NCBI GenBank assembly: GCA_003056425.1
Contig: PYVY01000002.1
Location: 248,001-312,000 of the forward strand
Origin: Alteromonas indica
Lineage (GTDB): Bacteria > Pseudomonadota > Gammaproteobacteria > Enterobacterales > Alteromonadaceae
Reading direction: 5' to 3'
Length of the DNA stretch: 64,000 nucleotides
Made by a program: the position numbers and the translations under genes. The notes under the pieces are model-generated. The model saw nothing but the letters and a program-made list of their open reading frames with translations. It was not told the origin of the DNA and made no database searches. Below are positions 27,722-37,208 of the stretch, in pieces (position 1 is the stretch's first letter; every line of letters starts with the position of its first letter).

Positions 27722-30226
27722 CTATGCAGGGGCGTTATTACCGGGTTGCGCGGGGCGGCCAAACCTTCGGTTGGCTTTTACTTGCGCAGGCTCAATATTA
27801 TACCGGCCGAGTACTTCATCTGTAATATCCACTAAATGTGCACATGCTACAATATTCCAGATCCGCGCTTCCAATTCGCGTGCCCGGTGGATGGCGTACA
27901 TGCTTACATAGTTCATTTCTGCCTGTAGCATATCCATATCTGGCTTGCCGGTAGTGGTAAGCAATACATGTAGCGCAATAAACTGTCCTCTTCCCATGGC
28001 GTCATTAATAAAATTCAAGCGGGCTTCATCAGTGCTAAAACGCGTATCAAAGCGCGGCATCACAGCCATTTTGCTTTGTTTTTTGGCCGGGTCATACGCA
28101 ATGTAAAGCTCCTGTCGCAAAGGCAATTGCTCGAGCTTTATTTGCTTAATGCCATGCTGGATGAATGGCGCTTCTAAATTACGGTCACGGAACATGAATT
28201 CAAAATTAAGCTGATGGCGCGGCGCAAAATGGGCTGCCACCTGATTGATACTTTCGTCACGTTGGCTGATAACAGCTGACTGCGGCAGATAACGTATGCC
28301 TTCCTTACCCATAACAAATGCCAGAGAGGGGATATTTCGCGCGTTAATGCAACGTAGGGCATGGCCTATACCGGCGATGTCTTCTTCTTCAGGGTAGGCT
28401 TTTAAGGCGTCTTTATTCTGCTTAATCAGGTTATCAAAGAACTGTCTGGCGACCTTACCGGTTTCACCATCACAGGCTTTCAAATGGAGTATATTTTTGT
28501 CTTCGTTATAGTACACGACCCGGTAGCGGAGCTTCATTACATCATACTGCTCAGTGAGCTCCTGAAGTTTGGGAAAACCGACTTCTACAATGGTGTCGGT
28601 TTCCCGGTCGAATTCGCGGGTAAGCTCAATACGTAACCCTCTGACCGAGATATCTTCACTTACCCCTTGCCAACTGTGTTCTCCATTTAACGACGTCATA
28701 ACTAACTGACTACGCAATAAATAGCGTTTTTCCATACGCTGATCATGGTAACGATAGCGGTAGGTTGTAATGCTGGCAGGCGGGCGATTACGCGCATGCC
28801 CAAAAATTTTCAGATGCGACAGGTTACTACGATCATAGGTGTATTCACTGTAATGGCGCTGGCCGCTATCAGAAGTAATATCGGTAATATGAACAATAAA
28901 CCGCAGGCTTTTGAGTCTGGCCATTAAGCGGGCTGAAGGGGCTTGGTTCTGCTTTTTAATTTTGCTGCTAACGCTATCGGGTATGGATAAGGGCGAATGC
29001 GCCTGTTCGGGCGACATGTCTGTCATAGTCAGTTTGAACACCCGCCAACTGGCTTTACGCGACCCAAAGCCAAGAAATACTCGTTTGAGCAAATCTTTTT
29101 CATCCAGCTCTATGGTTGAAGCCGAATAAAAGTAGACTTTGTCATATTGTAAATGGGTAAAGGAAAATACGTAGAGCTCGCGATCACCTTTTGGTAACTT
29201 CACCAACTTGTTCAAGCGCTGTTGATTTACCAGATACCCCAGTTGCAGGGTATCGGCTTCATTAGTCCAGTAATCGAGTATATCGGTGTTGACCTCGTTG
29301 GTCATCGCGTAACGGGGGACTAGCTTACCTTCTTCAATACCGATAAACACCGGCACCGAAGGGCTTCGGGGGGATAAAAACTGTTCTACGGTTTTATTAA
29401 AAATAGCGTCGATGGTATTGCTCATATTGACTTTGTAGCGACGCTTATTACCGTGAATAAAGTTTTCCAGAAACGCATCAAACGGCGTGTCAGTATTTTC
29501 GCTATGGCGTTTAAGCATTAAATACTGATGATCGTTTTTAAATACCGTCTTGAGAACTTCGTAAACAATACCCTGTTTTTTGTCCATGGAAAATTCTTCT
29601 TCCAGCCCACGAAAGAAGATTTCAATAACTTCGCCAGTGCTGATTCTGGCATCCGGGGACAGTTTTATCTGTAAGCCTTCGGCGGAAATATCCACACTAT
29701 TGCCGCGCCAGCTTTGCTGGTGATAAGTAATAACTTCCACCGTGACGGCAAAATTCATTCGCTCATGTTGGCGCCGGGCATAGGACAGTAGGTTAACCAC
29801 CGGCACTGAGTATTTTTCAATTGGCATGGCCTGATTTGCAGTTGGCTTAGCCGCAGCCGCTTCACCGGCTTTATCGCGCATTACCCGATAATTATTTTCG
29901 GTTTCCATTACTGCTTCGTATACCCCAAAGGTAAACGTACCGTATAACGCTACCTGCTTTTCAAATGCTTTTATGGCAATGTCGTCGAGATAGTGTTTAA
30001 TTCCGCCAAATTCGTACAGGCGACATTCACCTTGCACGTGGCCACGCAAATCGATTGAACGCACGCAAGGGCGGGCCAGCCGTTTGACTTCCATTTTAAT
30101 TAAAAAGCGTCGCTCATTGGGTAGGCCAGGGGTCAGGTCACTGATTCTTTTAGAAAAGTCCGGGCTTGCCACATGGGGCTTAAGTTGTTCAATAATTCCA
30201 GCGTATTGGCGTAAATCGTCATTCAT
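27722..30226 (-). CDS. Large protein with two PilZ domains (PlzC-like)
   Basis: 834 aa, soluble, no signal peptide. A first PilZ domain lies at about residues 145-250, with RRQHERM and DISAEGLQI; a second lies at about 490-600, with RMEKRYLLRSQ and EDISVRGLRIEL. Both keep the RxxxR and [DN]xSxxG cyclic-di-GMP-binding patterns. The rest does not match a family I recognise. Gene order serB - this gene - radA recalls the Vibrio cholerae plzC locus, so it may be that orthologue. Probably a c-di-GMP receptor controlling motility or biofilm; the partner is unknown. Confidence 0.85.
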   Translation of the reverse strand: MNDDLRQYAGIIEQLKPHVASPDFSKRISDLTPGLPNERRFLIKMEVKRLARPCVRSIDLRGHVQGECRLYEFGGIKHYLDDIAIKAFEKQVALYGTFTFGVYEAVMETENNYRVMRDKAGEAAAAKPTANQAMPIEKYSVPVVNLLSYARRQHERMNFAVTVEVITYHQQSWRGNSVDISAEGLQIKLSPDARISTGEVIEIFFRGLEEEFSMDKKQGIVYEVLKTVFKNDHQYLMLKRHSENTDTPFDAFLENFIHGNKRRYKVNMSNTIDAIFNKTVEQFLSPRSPSVPVFIGIEEGKLVPRYAMTNEVNTDILDYWTNEADTLQLGYLVNQQRLNKLVKLPKGDRELYVFSFTHLQYDKVYFYSASTIELDEKDLLKRVFLGFGSRKASWRVFKLTMTDMSPEQAHSPLSIPDSVSSKIKKQNQAPSARLMARLKSLRFIVHITDITSDSGQRHYSEYTYDRSNLSHLKIFGHARNRPPASITTYRYRYHDQRMEKRYLLRSQLVMTSLNGEHSWQGVSEDISVRGLRIELTREFDRETDTIVEVGFPKLQELTEQYDVMKLRYRVVYYNEDKNILHLKACDGETGKVARQFFDNLIKQNKDALKAYPEEEDIAGIGHALRCINARNIPSLAFVMGKEGIRYLPQSAVISQRDESINQVAAHFAPRHQLNFEFMFRDRNLEAPFIQHGIKQIKLEQLPLRQELYIAYDPAKKQSKMAVMPRFDTRFSTDEARLNFINDAMGRGQFIALHVLLTTTGKPDMDMLQAEMNYVSMYAIHRARELEARIWNIVACAHLVDITDEVLGRYNIEPAQVKANRRFGRPAQPGNNAPA

Positions 30227-30385
30227 AGGCAGCTTTATAATTATATGAAGAGAGCTTGCTATTCACCTTTATCGGCAGTGCGAACATTCTCTGAAATTAG
30301 TTGTACATCTGATACATGAGTCCAGCATGCAGCTATACAGTTAACAGTGTAGAATACTCTGAAATGTTTGATGTGAAAATACTTT

Positions 30386-31753
30386 ATGGCAAAACGCAAA
30401 ACCGCTTACGTATGCGCAGATTGCGGCGCGCAGTTTCCCCGCTGGCAAGGTCAGTGTGGCGAATGTAAAGAATGGAATACCATTACCGAGTTTGTGGTGG
30501 CCCCGGCGACCAGTTCACCGCGGCAGGCAACCAGTGGTTACGCCGGGCAAACGCAGGCAAAAATTGAAACCCTCAATGCTATTGATTTGGAGGCGTTGCC
30601 TCGTTTTTCGTCGGGTTTTAAAGAACTCGATCGGGTGTTGGGTTCGGGAATTGTACCCGGCTCAGCGATTCTGATTGGCGGCTCGCCTGGCGCGGGTAAA
30701 AGTACGTTGTTGTTGCAGGTTATGTGCAATATGGCCAGTCAACACAATGCCCTGTATGTCACCGGGGAGGAATCGTTACAACAGGTTGCCATGCGGGCCC
30801 GCCGGCTGGGTTTGCCAGACGACAAGCTGATGATGCTGGCCGAAACCAATGTTGAAACCATTTGCGAGTTGGCCTTACAGCATACGCCCAAAATTATGGT
30901 GATTGACTCAATTCAGGTAATGCATGTGGCTGATGTGCAGTCGGCCCCGGGCAGTGTTTCCCAGGTACGCGAAAGCGCAGCTTACCTTACCCGATTTGCT
31001 AAACAGCATCATATTGCGATGTTTATTGTCGGGCATGTCACCAAAGACGGTAATTTGGCCGGGCCGAAAGTACTTGAGCACTGTATCGATTGCTCAATGA
31101 TGCTTGAAGGGGAAAGCGATGGCCGTTTTCGAACGCTGCGCAGTAATAAAAACCGGTTTGGGGCGGTGAATGAGCTTGGCGTGTTCGGTATGACAGAAAA
31201 AGGGCTAAAAGAGGTTAACAACCCCTCAGCCATTTTTTTAAGCCGGGGCGACAATCAGGCGCCGGGCTCAAGTGTAATGGTGATATGGGAAGGCACGCGA
31301 CCGTTGCTGGTAGAAATACAGGCGTTGGTAGATTACTCGCAAATGGCTAATCCGCGGCGGGTGGCTGTGGGACTGGAACAAAACCGGCTGGCGATGTTGT
31401 TAGCGGTATTACATCGCCACGGTAATGTGCAAATGAACGATCAGGATGTCTTTGTCAATGTGGTGGGCGGCGTAAAGGTGGGTGAAACCGCTGCCGACTT
31501 AGCATTGCTGCTGGCGATTGTCTCAAGCTTCCGGAACAATGCCTTACCGCGGGAGCTTATTGTGTTTGGCGAGGTCGGCCTGGCAGGGGAGATTCGCCCG
31601 GTACCGAACGGTTCGGAGCGCATTACCGAGGCGGCAAAACATGGTTTTAAACGGGCCATCGTCCCCAAAGCTAACGCGCCCAAACACACGTTACCAGGAA
31701 TTGAAGTGGTGCCGGTCTCTCAGCTTTCGGAGGCGCTCGAAGCGTTGTCGTAA
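30386..31753 (+). CDS. radA: DNA repair protein RadA
   Basis: 455 aa. An N-terminal C4 zinc finger (CADCGAQF...CGECKEW), the Walker A motif GGSPGAGKST (about residues 98-107), the RadA-specific KNRFG motif (SNKNRFGAVNELG) and a C-terminal Lon-like domain (VGGVKVGETAADLALLLAI) are all present. RadA is a RecA-like branch-migration helicase in recombination. Its 3' end overlaps the convergent PilZ gene by 34 bases. Confidence 0.97.
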   Translation: MAKRKTAYVCADCGAQFPRWQGQCGECKEWNTITEFVVAPATSSPRQATSGYAGQTQAKIETLNAIDLEALPRFSSGFKELDRVLGSGIVPGSAILIGGSPGAGKSTLLLQVMCNMASQHNALYVTGEESLQQVAMRARRLGLPDDKLMMLAETNVETICELALQHTPKIMVIDSIQVMHVADVQSAPGSVSQVRESAAYLTRFAKQHHIAMFIVGHVTKDGNLAGPKVLEHCIDCSMMLEGESDGRFRTLRSNKNRFGAVNELGVFGMTEKGLKEVNNPSAIFLSRGDNQAPGSSVMVIWEGTRPLLVEIQALVDYSQMANPRRVAVGLEQNRLAMLLAVLHRHGNVQMNDQDVFVNVVGGVKVGETAADLALLLAIVSSFRNNALPRELIVFGEVGLAGEIRPVPNGSERITEAAKHGFKRAIVPKANAPKHTLPGIEVVPVSQLSEALEALS

Positions 31754-32142
31754 ATGGCATCCGTCAGGGCATCCAGATCCTGTTGAGAAAGCTGAGCGTC
31801 GCCGCTGTTTAATTCAATCAACTGACGTAATGCTGCCAGGCTTTCTACGGCAATATGATCTACCTTGCAGCCCATCGCGACGGTGGGCCTGCGCTGGTCA
31901 GTATGTCGATAAAGCTGTTCCAGCCAAGCTTCAATCCGAGCCGGGCCTGTGTCATCTAAAAACCTGATATGGTAAGGGTCATGGGAATCAAAGGGTAAAG
32001 ACGCCAGCGCATGTTCGTCGGCAATCAGCCGTAAGCCTTGCAGTGAAACATCTTCTACTGTTACGGCAATGCTGGTGTCTCCATGTGACAGGGTGCCAGG
32101 TATATTTAGCACTACCCGCTGAAAGTGTCGTTTGTCGCTCAT
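31720..32142 (-). CDS. Single-domain PilZ protein
   Basis: 140 aa. The PilZ domain starts at the N-terminus: KRHFQRV supplies the RxxxR-type loop and EDVSLQGLRL the DxSxxG motif. It spans about residues 3-105, followed by a short acidic Ser/Ala tail. It probably binds cyclic di-GMP as a small adaptor. It overlaps the radA 3' end by 34 bases in convergent orientation and lies 1.5 kb from another PilZ gene. Confidence 0.88.
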   Translation of the reverse strand: MSDKRHFQRVVLNIPGTLSHGDTSIAVTVEDVSLQGLRLIADEHALASLPFDSHDPYHIRFLDDTGPARIEAWLEQLYRHTDQRRPTVAMGCKVDHIAVESLAALRQLIELNSGDAQLSQQDLDALTDAIYDNASSASES

Positions 32143-32337
32143 TGCGGACCTCCGTTGGTGTAAGGTTCTTTGTAAGCTATTGTGTATGCCAAGGTCAATC
32201 AGCTATTGCCTATTTTGCTATAAAACGTTCACGATGCTGCGCAATCCCGGGTATTCCCTATTGTTGCGCCATGACAAACCCTATATAGCTTTTGCATAGC
32301 AGAGCAAGTCGGTACCACTGAAGCCGCGTTCGGCAGG

Positions 32338-32370
32338 TAAAAAAATACCCCCTGAGAAGGAGGTATTTTA
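32338..32370 (-). terminator. Rho-independent terminator of ettA
   Basis: An 11-bp stem with one mismatch (AAATACCCCCT against AGGAGGTATTT) and loop GAGA is followed on the reverse strand by a T run. It lies 19 bases past the ettA stop codon. Confidence 0.85.
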
Positions 32371-32388
32371 CGCGCCGGGCGGCGCTAT

Positions 32389-34059
32389 TTATTTTTTCGT
32401 CATGCGCTTATATTTGAGTCGATGAGGTTCAACGACCTCATGACCATAGGTTTCTTTCATCCAGCTTTCGTAATCAGTATAGTTTCCTTCAAAGAAGTTG
32501 ATACTACCTTCATCACGGTAATCCAGAATGTGCGTCGCCACACGGTCCAAAAACCAGCGGTCATGCGATATCACCAGGGCGCAGCCTGGAAACTCAAGTA
32601 ACGCATTTTCCAGCGCCCGCAGGGTTTCCACATCCAGATCGTTTGTAGGTTCATCTAACAGCAGCACATTACCGCCAGCTTTTAATAGCTTGGCTAAATG
32701 CACACGGTTACGTTCACCGCCCGACAAATCTTTGATGAATTTTTGCTGCGTATTGCCTTTGAAATTAAAGCGGCTGCAATAGGCGCGACTATTTATTTCA
32801 AATGTGCCGATTCGAATAACATCCTGGTCATCCGAGATTTCTTTCCACACTGTATTGTTTTCATTCATGTGGTCGCGAAACTGTTCAACACTGGCAATCT
32901 GGACGGTTTCACCAATATCGATGTTGCCGCTATCCGGTTGTTCTGCGCCGGTTAACATTTTAAACAAAGTAGACTTACCCGCCCCGTTAGGGCCAATAAT
33001 GCCTACAATGGCGCCTTTGGGCACCTTGAAGTCCAGGTTGTCAATTAATACCCGTTCACCGTAAGACTTACTTAGTCCGGACACCTCAATAACTTTATCC
33101 CCTAAACGCTCCCCAGGTGGGATGAACAGCTCATTGGTTTCATTACGTTTTTGGTAGTCAGAGGTCGACATTTCTTCAAACCGGTTCATGCGCGCTTTGG
33201 ATTTGGCGTGGCGGCCTTTGGGGTTAGAACGTACCCATTCGAGTTCTTGCTTGATAGATTTCTGGCGGGCGTTCTCAGTACGCTCTTCCTGTTCCAGACG
33301 TTGTTCTTTTTGTTCCAGCCAGGAAGAGTAGTTACCTTCCCAGGGGATCCCTTCACCCCGGTCAAGCTCCAGAATCCAACCCGCCACGTTATCCAGGAAA
33401 TATCTATCGTGGGTAATCGCCACTACGGTGCCTTCATAGTCGTGCAGGAAGCGTTCTAACCACGCGACAGATTCAGCATCCAAATGGTTGGTAGGTTCAT
33501 CCAGCAATAGCATATCGGGCTTTTCAAGCAGCAGGCGGCATAAGGCAACCCGGCGACGTTCACCACCCGACAGCGTACTGACATCGGCATCCCACGGCGG
33601 CAAACGCAGCGCATCTGCGGCGCGCTCTAATGCATTTTCCAGGTTATGGCCGTCTTTTGCCTGAATAATGGCTTCCAGCTCACCTTGTTCTTTGGCTAAC
33701 GCGTCAAAGTCTGCGTCGGCTTCGGCATAGGCAGCATACACTTCGTCCAGCCGAGTCAGGGCGTGCGCCACATCGGCTACGGCTTCTTCAATATTGCCAC
33801 GAACATCTTTTGATTCATCAAGTTGCGGTTCTTGAGGCAAATAGCCGATATTGATACCTGGCTGCGGGCGCGCCTCACCTTCTATTTCGGTATCCAAACC
33901 CGCCATAATACGCAGCAGGGTAGATTTACCGGCGCCATTTAAACCCAGCACACCAATTTTGGCGCCCGGAAAAAAACTTAATGAAATATTTTTAAGAATC
34001 TGACGGTTAGGCGGAACAATTTTACCTACCCGATGCATGGAATAAACGTACTGTGACAT
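32389..34059 (-). CDS. ettA: Energy-dependent translational throttle protein EttA (ABC-F)
   Basis: 556 aa, the family length. Two ABC domains: Walker A GLNGAGKST and GPNGAGKST, signatures LSGGERRR and LSGGERNR, Walker B LLLDEPTNHLD and LLLDEPTNDLD. The linker between them (EQKEQRLEQEERTENARQ) is the P-site tRNA-interaction region typical of ABC-F. No membrane segments. EttA binds the ribosomal E site and gates entry into elongation depending on ADP/ATP. Confidence 0.96.
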   Translation of the reverse strand: MSQYVYSMHRVGKIVPPNRQILKNISLSFFPGAKIGVLGLNGAGKSTLLRIMAGLDTEIEGEARPQPGINIGYLPQEPQLDESKDVRGNIEEAVADVAHALTRLDEVYAAYAEADADFDALAKEQGELEAIIQAKDGHNLENALERAADALRLPPWDADVSTLSGGERRRVALCRLLLEKPDMLLLDEPTNHLDAESVAWLERFLHDYEGTVVAITHDRYFLDNVAGWILELDRGEGIPWEGNYSSWLEQKEQRLEQEERTENARQKSIKQELEWVRSNPKGRHAKSKARMNRFEEMSTSDYQKRNETNELFIPPGERLGDKVIEVSGLSKSYGERVLIDNLDFKVPKGAIVGIIGPNGAGKSTLFKMLTGAEQPDSGNIDIGETVQIASVEQFRDHMNENNTVWKEISDDQDVIRIGTFEINSRAYCSRFNFKGNTQQKFIKDLSGGERNRVHLAKLLKAGGNVLLLDEPTNDLDVETLRALENALLEFPGCALVISHDRWFLDRVATHILDYRDEGSINFFEGNYTDYESWMKETYGHEVVEPHRLKYKRMTKK

Positions 34060-34266
34060 GCTTGGTCCTTGCCCTGATTAAAGGCCACTATTGTAATGCT
34101 TTTGGCACAGGTTTCACCAGTTAAGTCCGTATAAAGACGCGCCGTCTGCATAAAAATTAGCCGGATTGGCTAATTGCCGGATTTTTTGTGCTCTGGTGAC
34201 AGGACGGCAAGGGCATTTTGCAGTAGCATATTGCCTACTGGCGAGAATTATCAATCAGAGGAATCT

Positions 34267-35301
34267 ATGACCTCAGCAGGAAAAAAACGCTTTACGCTGG
34301 CCGAGTTGGCCGAGCATGTCGGCGCCCAGGTGCAAGGTGACGGGCAAACCTCTATTCGTGGCGTTGGTACGCTGGCTGGGGCCAATGCGCATCAGGTCTC
34401 TTTTCTGACCAACATAAAATATAAACCGCAGCTTGCCAGCACGCGCGCTGGCGCGGTTATCCTCCATGAAAAGGCCAGTGGTGCATGTCCTGTGCCTGCA
34501 TTGATTCATGAAAATCCCCATGCTGCGTTTGCACGTATCGCCCAGTTGTTTGATACCACACCACAGGTGGCCTCCGGGATTGCCACTGATGCAGTGATTG
34601 CGCCTTCAGCTACGCTAGGGGCAAATGTGGCGCTGGGCCACAATGTAGTGATTGAAGATAACGTGGTATTGGGCGACAACGTTGTGGTAGGTGCCAATAC
34701 GGTGGTTGGCAAAGGGGCGCAGATTGGCCAGGACACGACCATTTACCCGAATGTTACGCTTTATCATGGGGTAAAAATTGGCAAACGTGTCACCATTCAT
34801 AGCCAGACCGTGATCGGAGCCTCTGGGTTTGGTTATGCCAATGATAAAGGCACGTGGATACCTATCCCGCAAACCGGCTCAGTGGAAATTGGCGATGACA
34901 GCCAGATTGGTGCGTCCAGCAGCATCGATCGCGGGGCAATGGAAGATACTATAATTGGTAAGAATGTGATTATTGATAATCAGGTCCAGGTGGGACACAA
35001 CTGTATTATTGATGACCATTCGTGCATTTGCGGTGCTACCGGTATTGCCGGGTCAGTGAATATTGGCAAATACGTTATTATCGGTGGTGGCGTGGGCATT
35101 AATGGCCATATCAGCATTTGTGATAATGTTCAGGTAACCGGCTATACCATGATCGTGCAGGATATTACGGAACCTGGCTTGTATTCTTCTGGCCAACCCG
35201 CCATGAAGAATCTGGATTGGCGCAAGAACACGGTTCGCCTGAATCAGATAGGAAGTTTAGTTGAACGGGTGAAAGCATTGGAAAAAGCCAATCGCGATTG
35301 A
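34267..35301 (+). CDS. lpxD: UDP-3-O-acylglucosamine N-acyltransferase (LpxD)
   Basis: 344 aa from ATG 34267, which has a GAGGAAT ribosome site; the longer frame from 34174 adds 31 unlike residues. The N-terminal uridine-binding domain (FTLAELAEHVGAQVQGDG) leads to a long left-handed beta-helix of hexapeptide repeats (about residues 105-320). The catalytic His is in VQVGHNCIIDD. It transfers an acyl chain to UDP-acyl-glucosamine in lipid A synthesis. The usual bamA-lpxD-fabZ-lpxA neighbours are absent here: it stands alone between ettA and glyA, so it may be a second copy. Confidence 0.92.
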   Translation: MTSAGKKRFTLAELAEHVGAQVQGDGQTSIRGVGTLAGANAHQVSFLTNIKYKPQLASTRAGAVILHEKASGACPVPALIHENPHAAFARIAQLFDTTPQVASGIATDAVIAPSATLGANVALGHNVVIEDNVVLGDNVVVGANTVVGKGAQIGQDTTIYPNVTLYHGVKIGKRVTIHSQTVIGASGFGYANDKGTWIPIPQTGSVEIGDDSQIGASSSIDRGAMEDTIIGKNVIIDNQVQVGHNCIIDDHSCICGATGIAGSVNIGKYVIIGGGVGINGHISICDNVQVTGYTMIVQDITEPGLYSSGQPAMKNLDWRKNTVRLNQIGSLVERVKALEKANRD

Positions 35302-35329
35302 TCTTATTGCTGTCAACACATCTTACCAC

Positions 35330-35351
35330 GGCCGATTCCGGTGAATCGGCC
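35330..35351. other. Hairpin after lpxD
   Basis: A perfect 9-bp stem (GGCCGATTC against GAATCGGCC) with loop CGGT lies 28 bases past lpxD. No T run follows on either strand, so it may be an imperfect terminator or an RNA-stability hairpin. Confidence 0.55.
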
Positions 35352-35433
35352 ATAAAGCAGTATACATGCTGCCTAAAATGACTAGAATATGCGTTCATTT
35401 TGTTGCCATATCGAACGCTGTTAAGGAGCCTAC

Positions 35434-36690
35434 ATGTTACCTCGTGAAATGACGATTGCGGATTTTGATCCAGAGCTGGCGGATGCCATAGCCAAGGAAA
35501 CAACCCGTCAGGAACATCATATTGAGCTGATTGCTTCTGAAAATTACTGTAGTCCCCGCGTAATGGAAGCACAGGGCTCGCAGCTGACTAACAAATATGC
35601 AGAAGGGTATCCTGGCAAACGTTATTACGGCGGATGTGAGCATGTAGATGTCGTAGAGCAATTGGCTATCGATCGGGCTAAACAGCTGTTCGGTGCAGAC
35701 TATGCCAACGTTCAGCCACATTCTGGCTCACAAGCTAATGCAGCCGCTTTCATGGCGTTGCTTGACGCGGGCGATACGGTACTCGGTATGAGCCTGTCAG
35801 AAGGTGGCCACTTAACCCATGGTTCTCATGTTAACTTTTCCGGTAAAACCTATAATGCCGTGCAGTATGGGTTAAATGATGAAACCGGCGAGATTGACTA
35901 CGCTCAGGTTGAAGCCCTGGCGCTGGAACACAAGCCAAAAATGATCATCGGCGGATTTTCTGCTTATTCAGGTATTGTGGACTGGGCTCGCTTTCGTGAA
36001 ATCGCCGACAAAGTAGGCGCCTACCTGCTGGTAGATATGGCGCACGTAGCCGGTTTGGTGGCGGCGGGGGTTTATCCTAATCCATTACCCCACGCTCACG
36101 TGGTTACCACTACCACCCATAAAACACTGGCTGGCCCACGCAGTGGTTTAATTGTGTCGTCATGCGGTGATGAAACTATTTATAAAAAGCTGAACAGCTC
36201 GGTATTCCCGGGCAACCAGGGCGGCCCTTTGTGCCATGTTATTGCCGCTAAAGCCGTCGCTTTCAAAGAAGCTTTAGAGCCAGAGTTTAAAACCTATCAG
36301 CAACAGGTAGTGACTAACGCCAAGGCCATGGTAACGGTGATGCAGGAACGCGGCTACAAGATTGTATCCGGCGGCACTGACAACCATTTATTTTTACTGG
36401 ATCTGATAGACAAAGATATTACCGGTAAAGATGCGGACGCCGCGCTGGGTCAGGCAAACATTACGGTGAATAAAAATTCTGTACCAAAAGATCCTCGTTC
36501 GCCATTTGTAACCAGTGGCCTGCGTATCGGTAGCCCTGCTATTACGCGGCGCGGCTTTAAACAGGAACAGGCCGAGCAGGTCGCTACCTGGATGTGTGAC
36601 ATTCTTGATAACATGGGTGACGAGAGCGTTATAGCCCGGGTTAAGCAGGAAGTCACTGACTTATGTAAACAATTTCCGGTTTACGCATAA
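35434..36690 (+). CDS. glyA: Serine hydroxymethyltransferase
   Basis: 418 aa. PLP enzyme interconverting serine and glycine with tetrahydrofolate. Landmarks: [28 protein letters not shown], and the PLP lysine in [16 protein letters not shown] (about residue 230). AAGGAGCC precedes the ATG at 35434. It is followed, after a hairpin, by nrdR. Confidence 0.97.
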   Translation: MLPREMTIADFDPELADAIAKETTRQEHHIELIASENYCSPRVMEAQGSQLTNKYAEGYPGKRYYGGCEHVDVVEQLAIDRAKQLFGADYANVQPHSGSQANAAAFMALLDAGDTVLGMSLSEGGHLTHGSHVNFSGKTYNAVQYGLNDETGEIDYAQVEALALEHKPKMIIGGFSAYSGIVDWARFREIADKVGAYLLVDMAHVAGLVAAGVYPNPLPHAHVVTTTTHKTLAGPRSGLIVSSCGDETIYKKLNSSVFPGNQGGPLCHVIAAKAVAFKEALEPEFKTYQQQVVTNAKAMVTVMQERGYKIVSGGTDNHLFLLDLIDKDITGKDADAALGQANITVNKNSVPKDPRSPFVTSGLRIGSPAITRRGFKQEQAEQVATWMCDILDNMGDESVIARVKQEVTDLCKQFPVYA

Positions 36691-36719
36691 GCCGTATTTT
36701 GGCGTTGTACTCCTTAATC

Positions 36720-36739
36720 GTCGGGGCAACGCCCCCGAC
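36720..36739 (+). other. GC hairpin between glyA and nrdR
   Basis: A 7-bp stem GTCGGGG/CCCCGAC with a 6-base loop lies 30 bases after glyA and 15 before nrdR. There is no T run, so a terminator is not well supported. Confidence 0.4.
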
Positions 36740-36753
36740 CACAAGGATTTAGC

Positions 36754-37203
36754 ATGTTTTGCCCATTTTGCTGCGAGCAGGAAACCAAGGTTATTGATTC
36801 TCGGCTGGTGACAGAAGGGCAACAGGTGCGTCGACGCCGTGAGTGTATGGTATGTCACGAGCGTTTTACCACCTTTGAAAGTGCAGAACTGGTGATGCCG
36901 CGGGTTATTAAACGTGACGGCTCCCGCGAACCATTTAACGAAGATAAGCTTCGCGCAGGTTTGCAGCGCGCCTTAGAAAAGCGGCCGGTTAGCACCGAAA
37001 AAGTGGAGCAGTGTATTTTATCGCTAAAATCACAGTTACGGGCAACGGGTGAGCGAGAAGTTTCCAGTGAATTATTGGGTAACTTAATCATGAATGCGTT
37101 GCGCGAACTCGATAAAGTCGCTTATGTGCGCTTTGCCTCTGTGTATCGCTCGTTCGAAGATATTCGCGAATTCGGTGAAGAAATTGCCCGGTTGGGTGAT
37201 TGA
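36754..37203 (+). CDS. nrdR: Transcriptional repressor NrdR
   Basis: 149 aa. Zinc ribbon CPFC...C..C (residues 3-34) followed by the ATP-cone domain ([23 protein letters not shown]). It represses ribonucleotide reductase genes according to ATP/dATP levels. The stop is 5 bases before the ribD ATG, and nrdR-ribD is a common order. Confidence 0.96.
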   Translation: MFCPFCCEQETKVIDSRLVTEGQQVRRRRECMVCHERFTTFESAELVMPRVIKRDGSREPFNEDKLRAGLQRALEKRPVSTEKVEQCILSLKSQLRATGEREVSSELLGNLIMNALRELDKVAYVRFASVYRSFEDIREFGEEIARLGD

Positions 37204-37208
37204 CTAGT

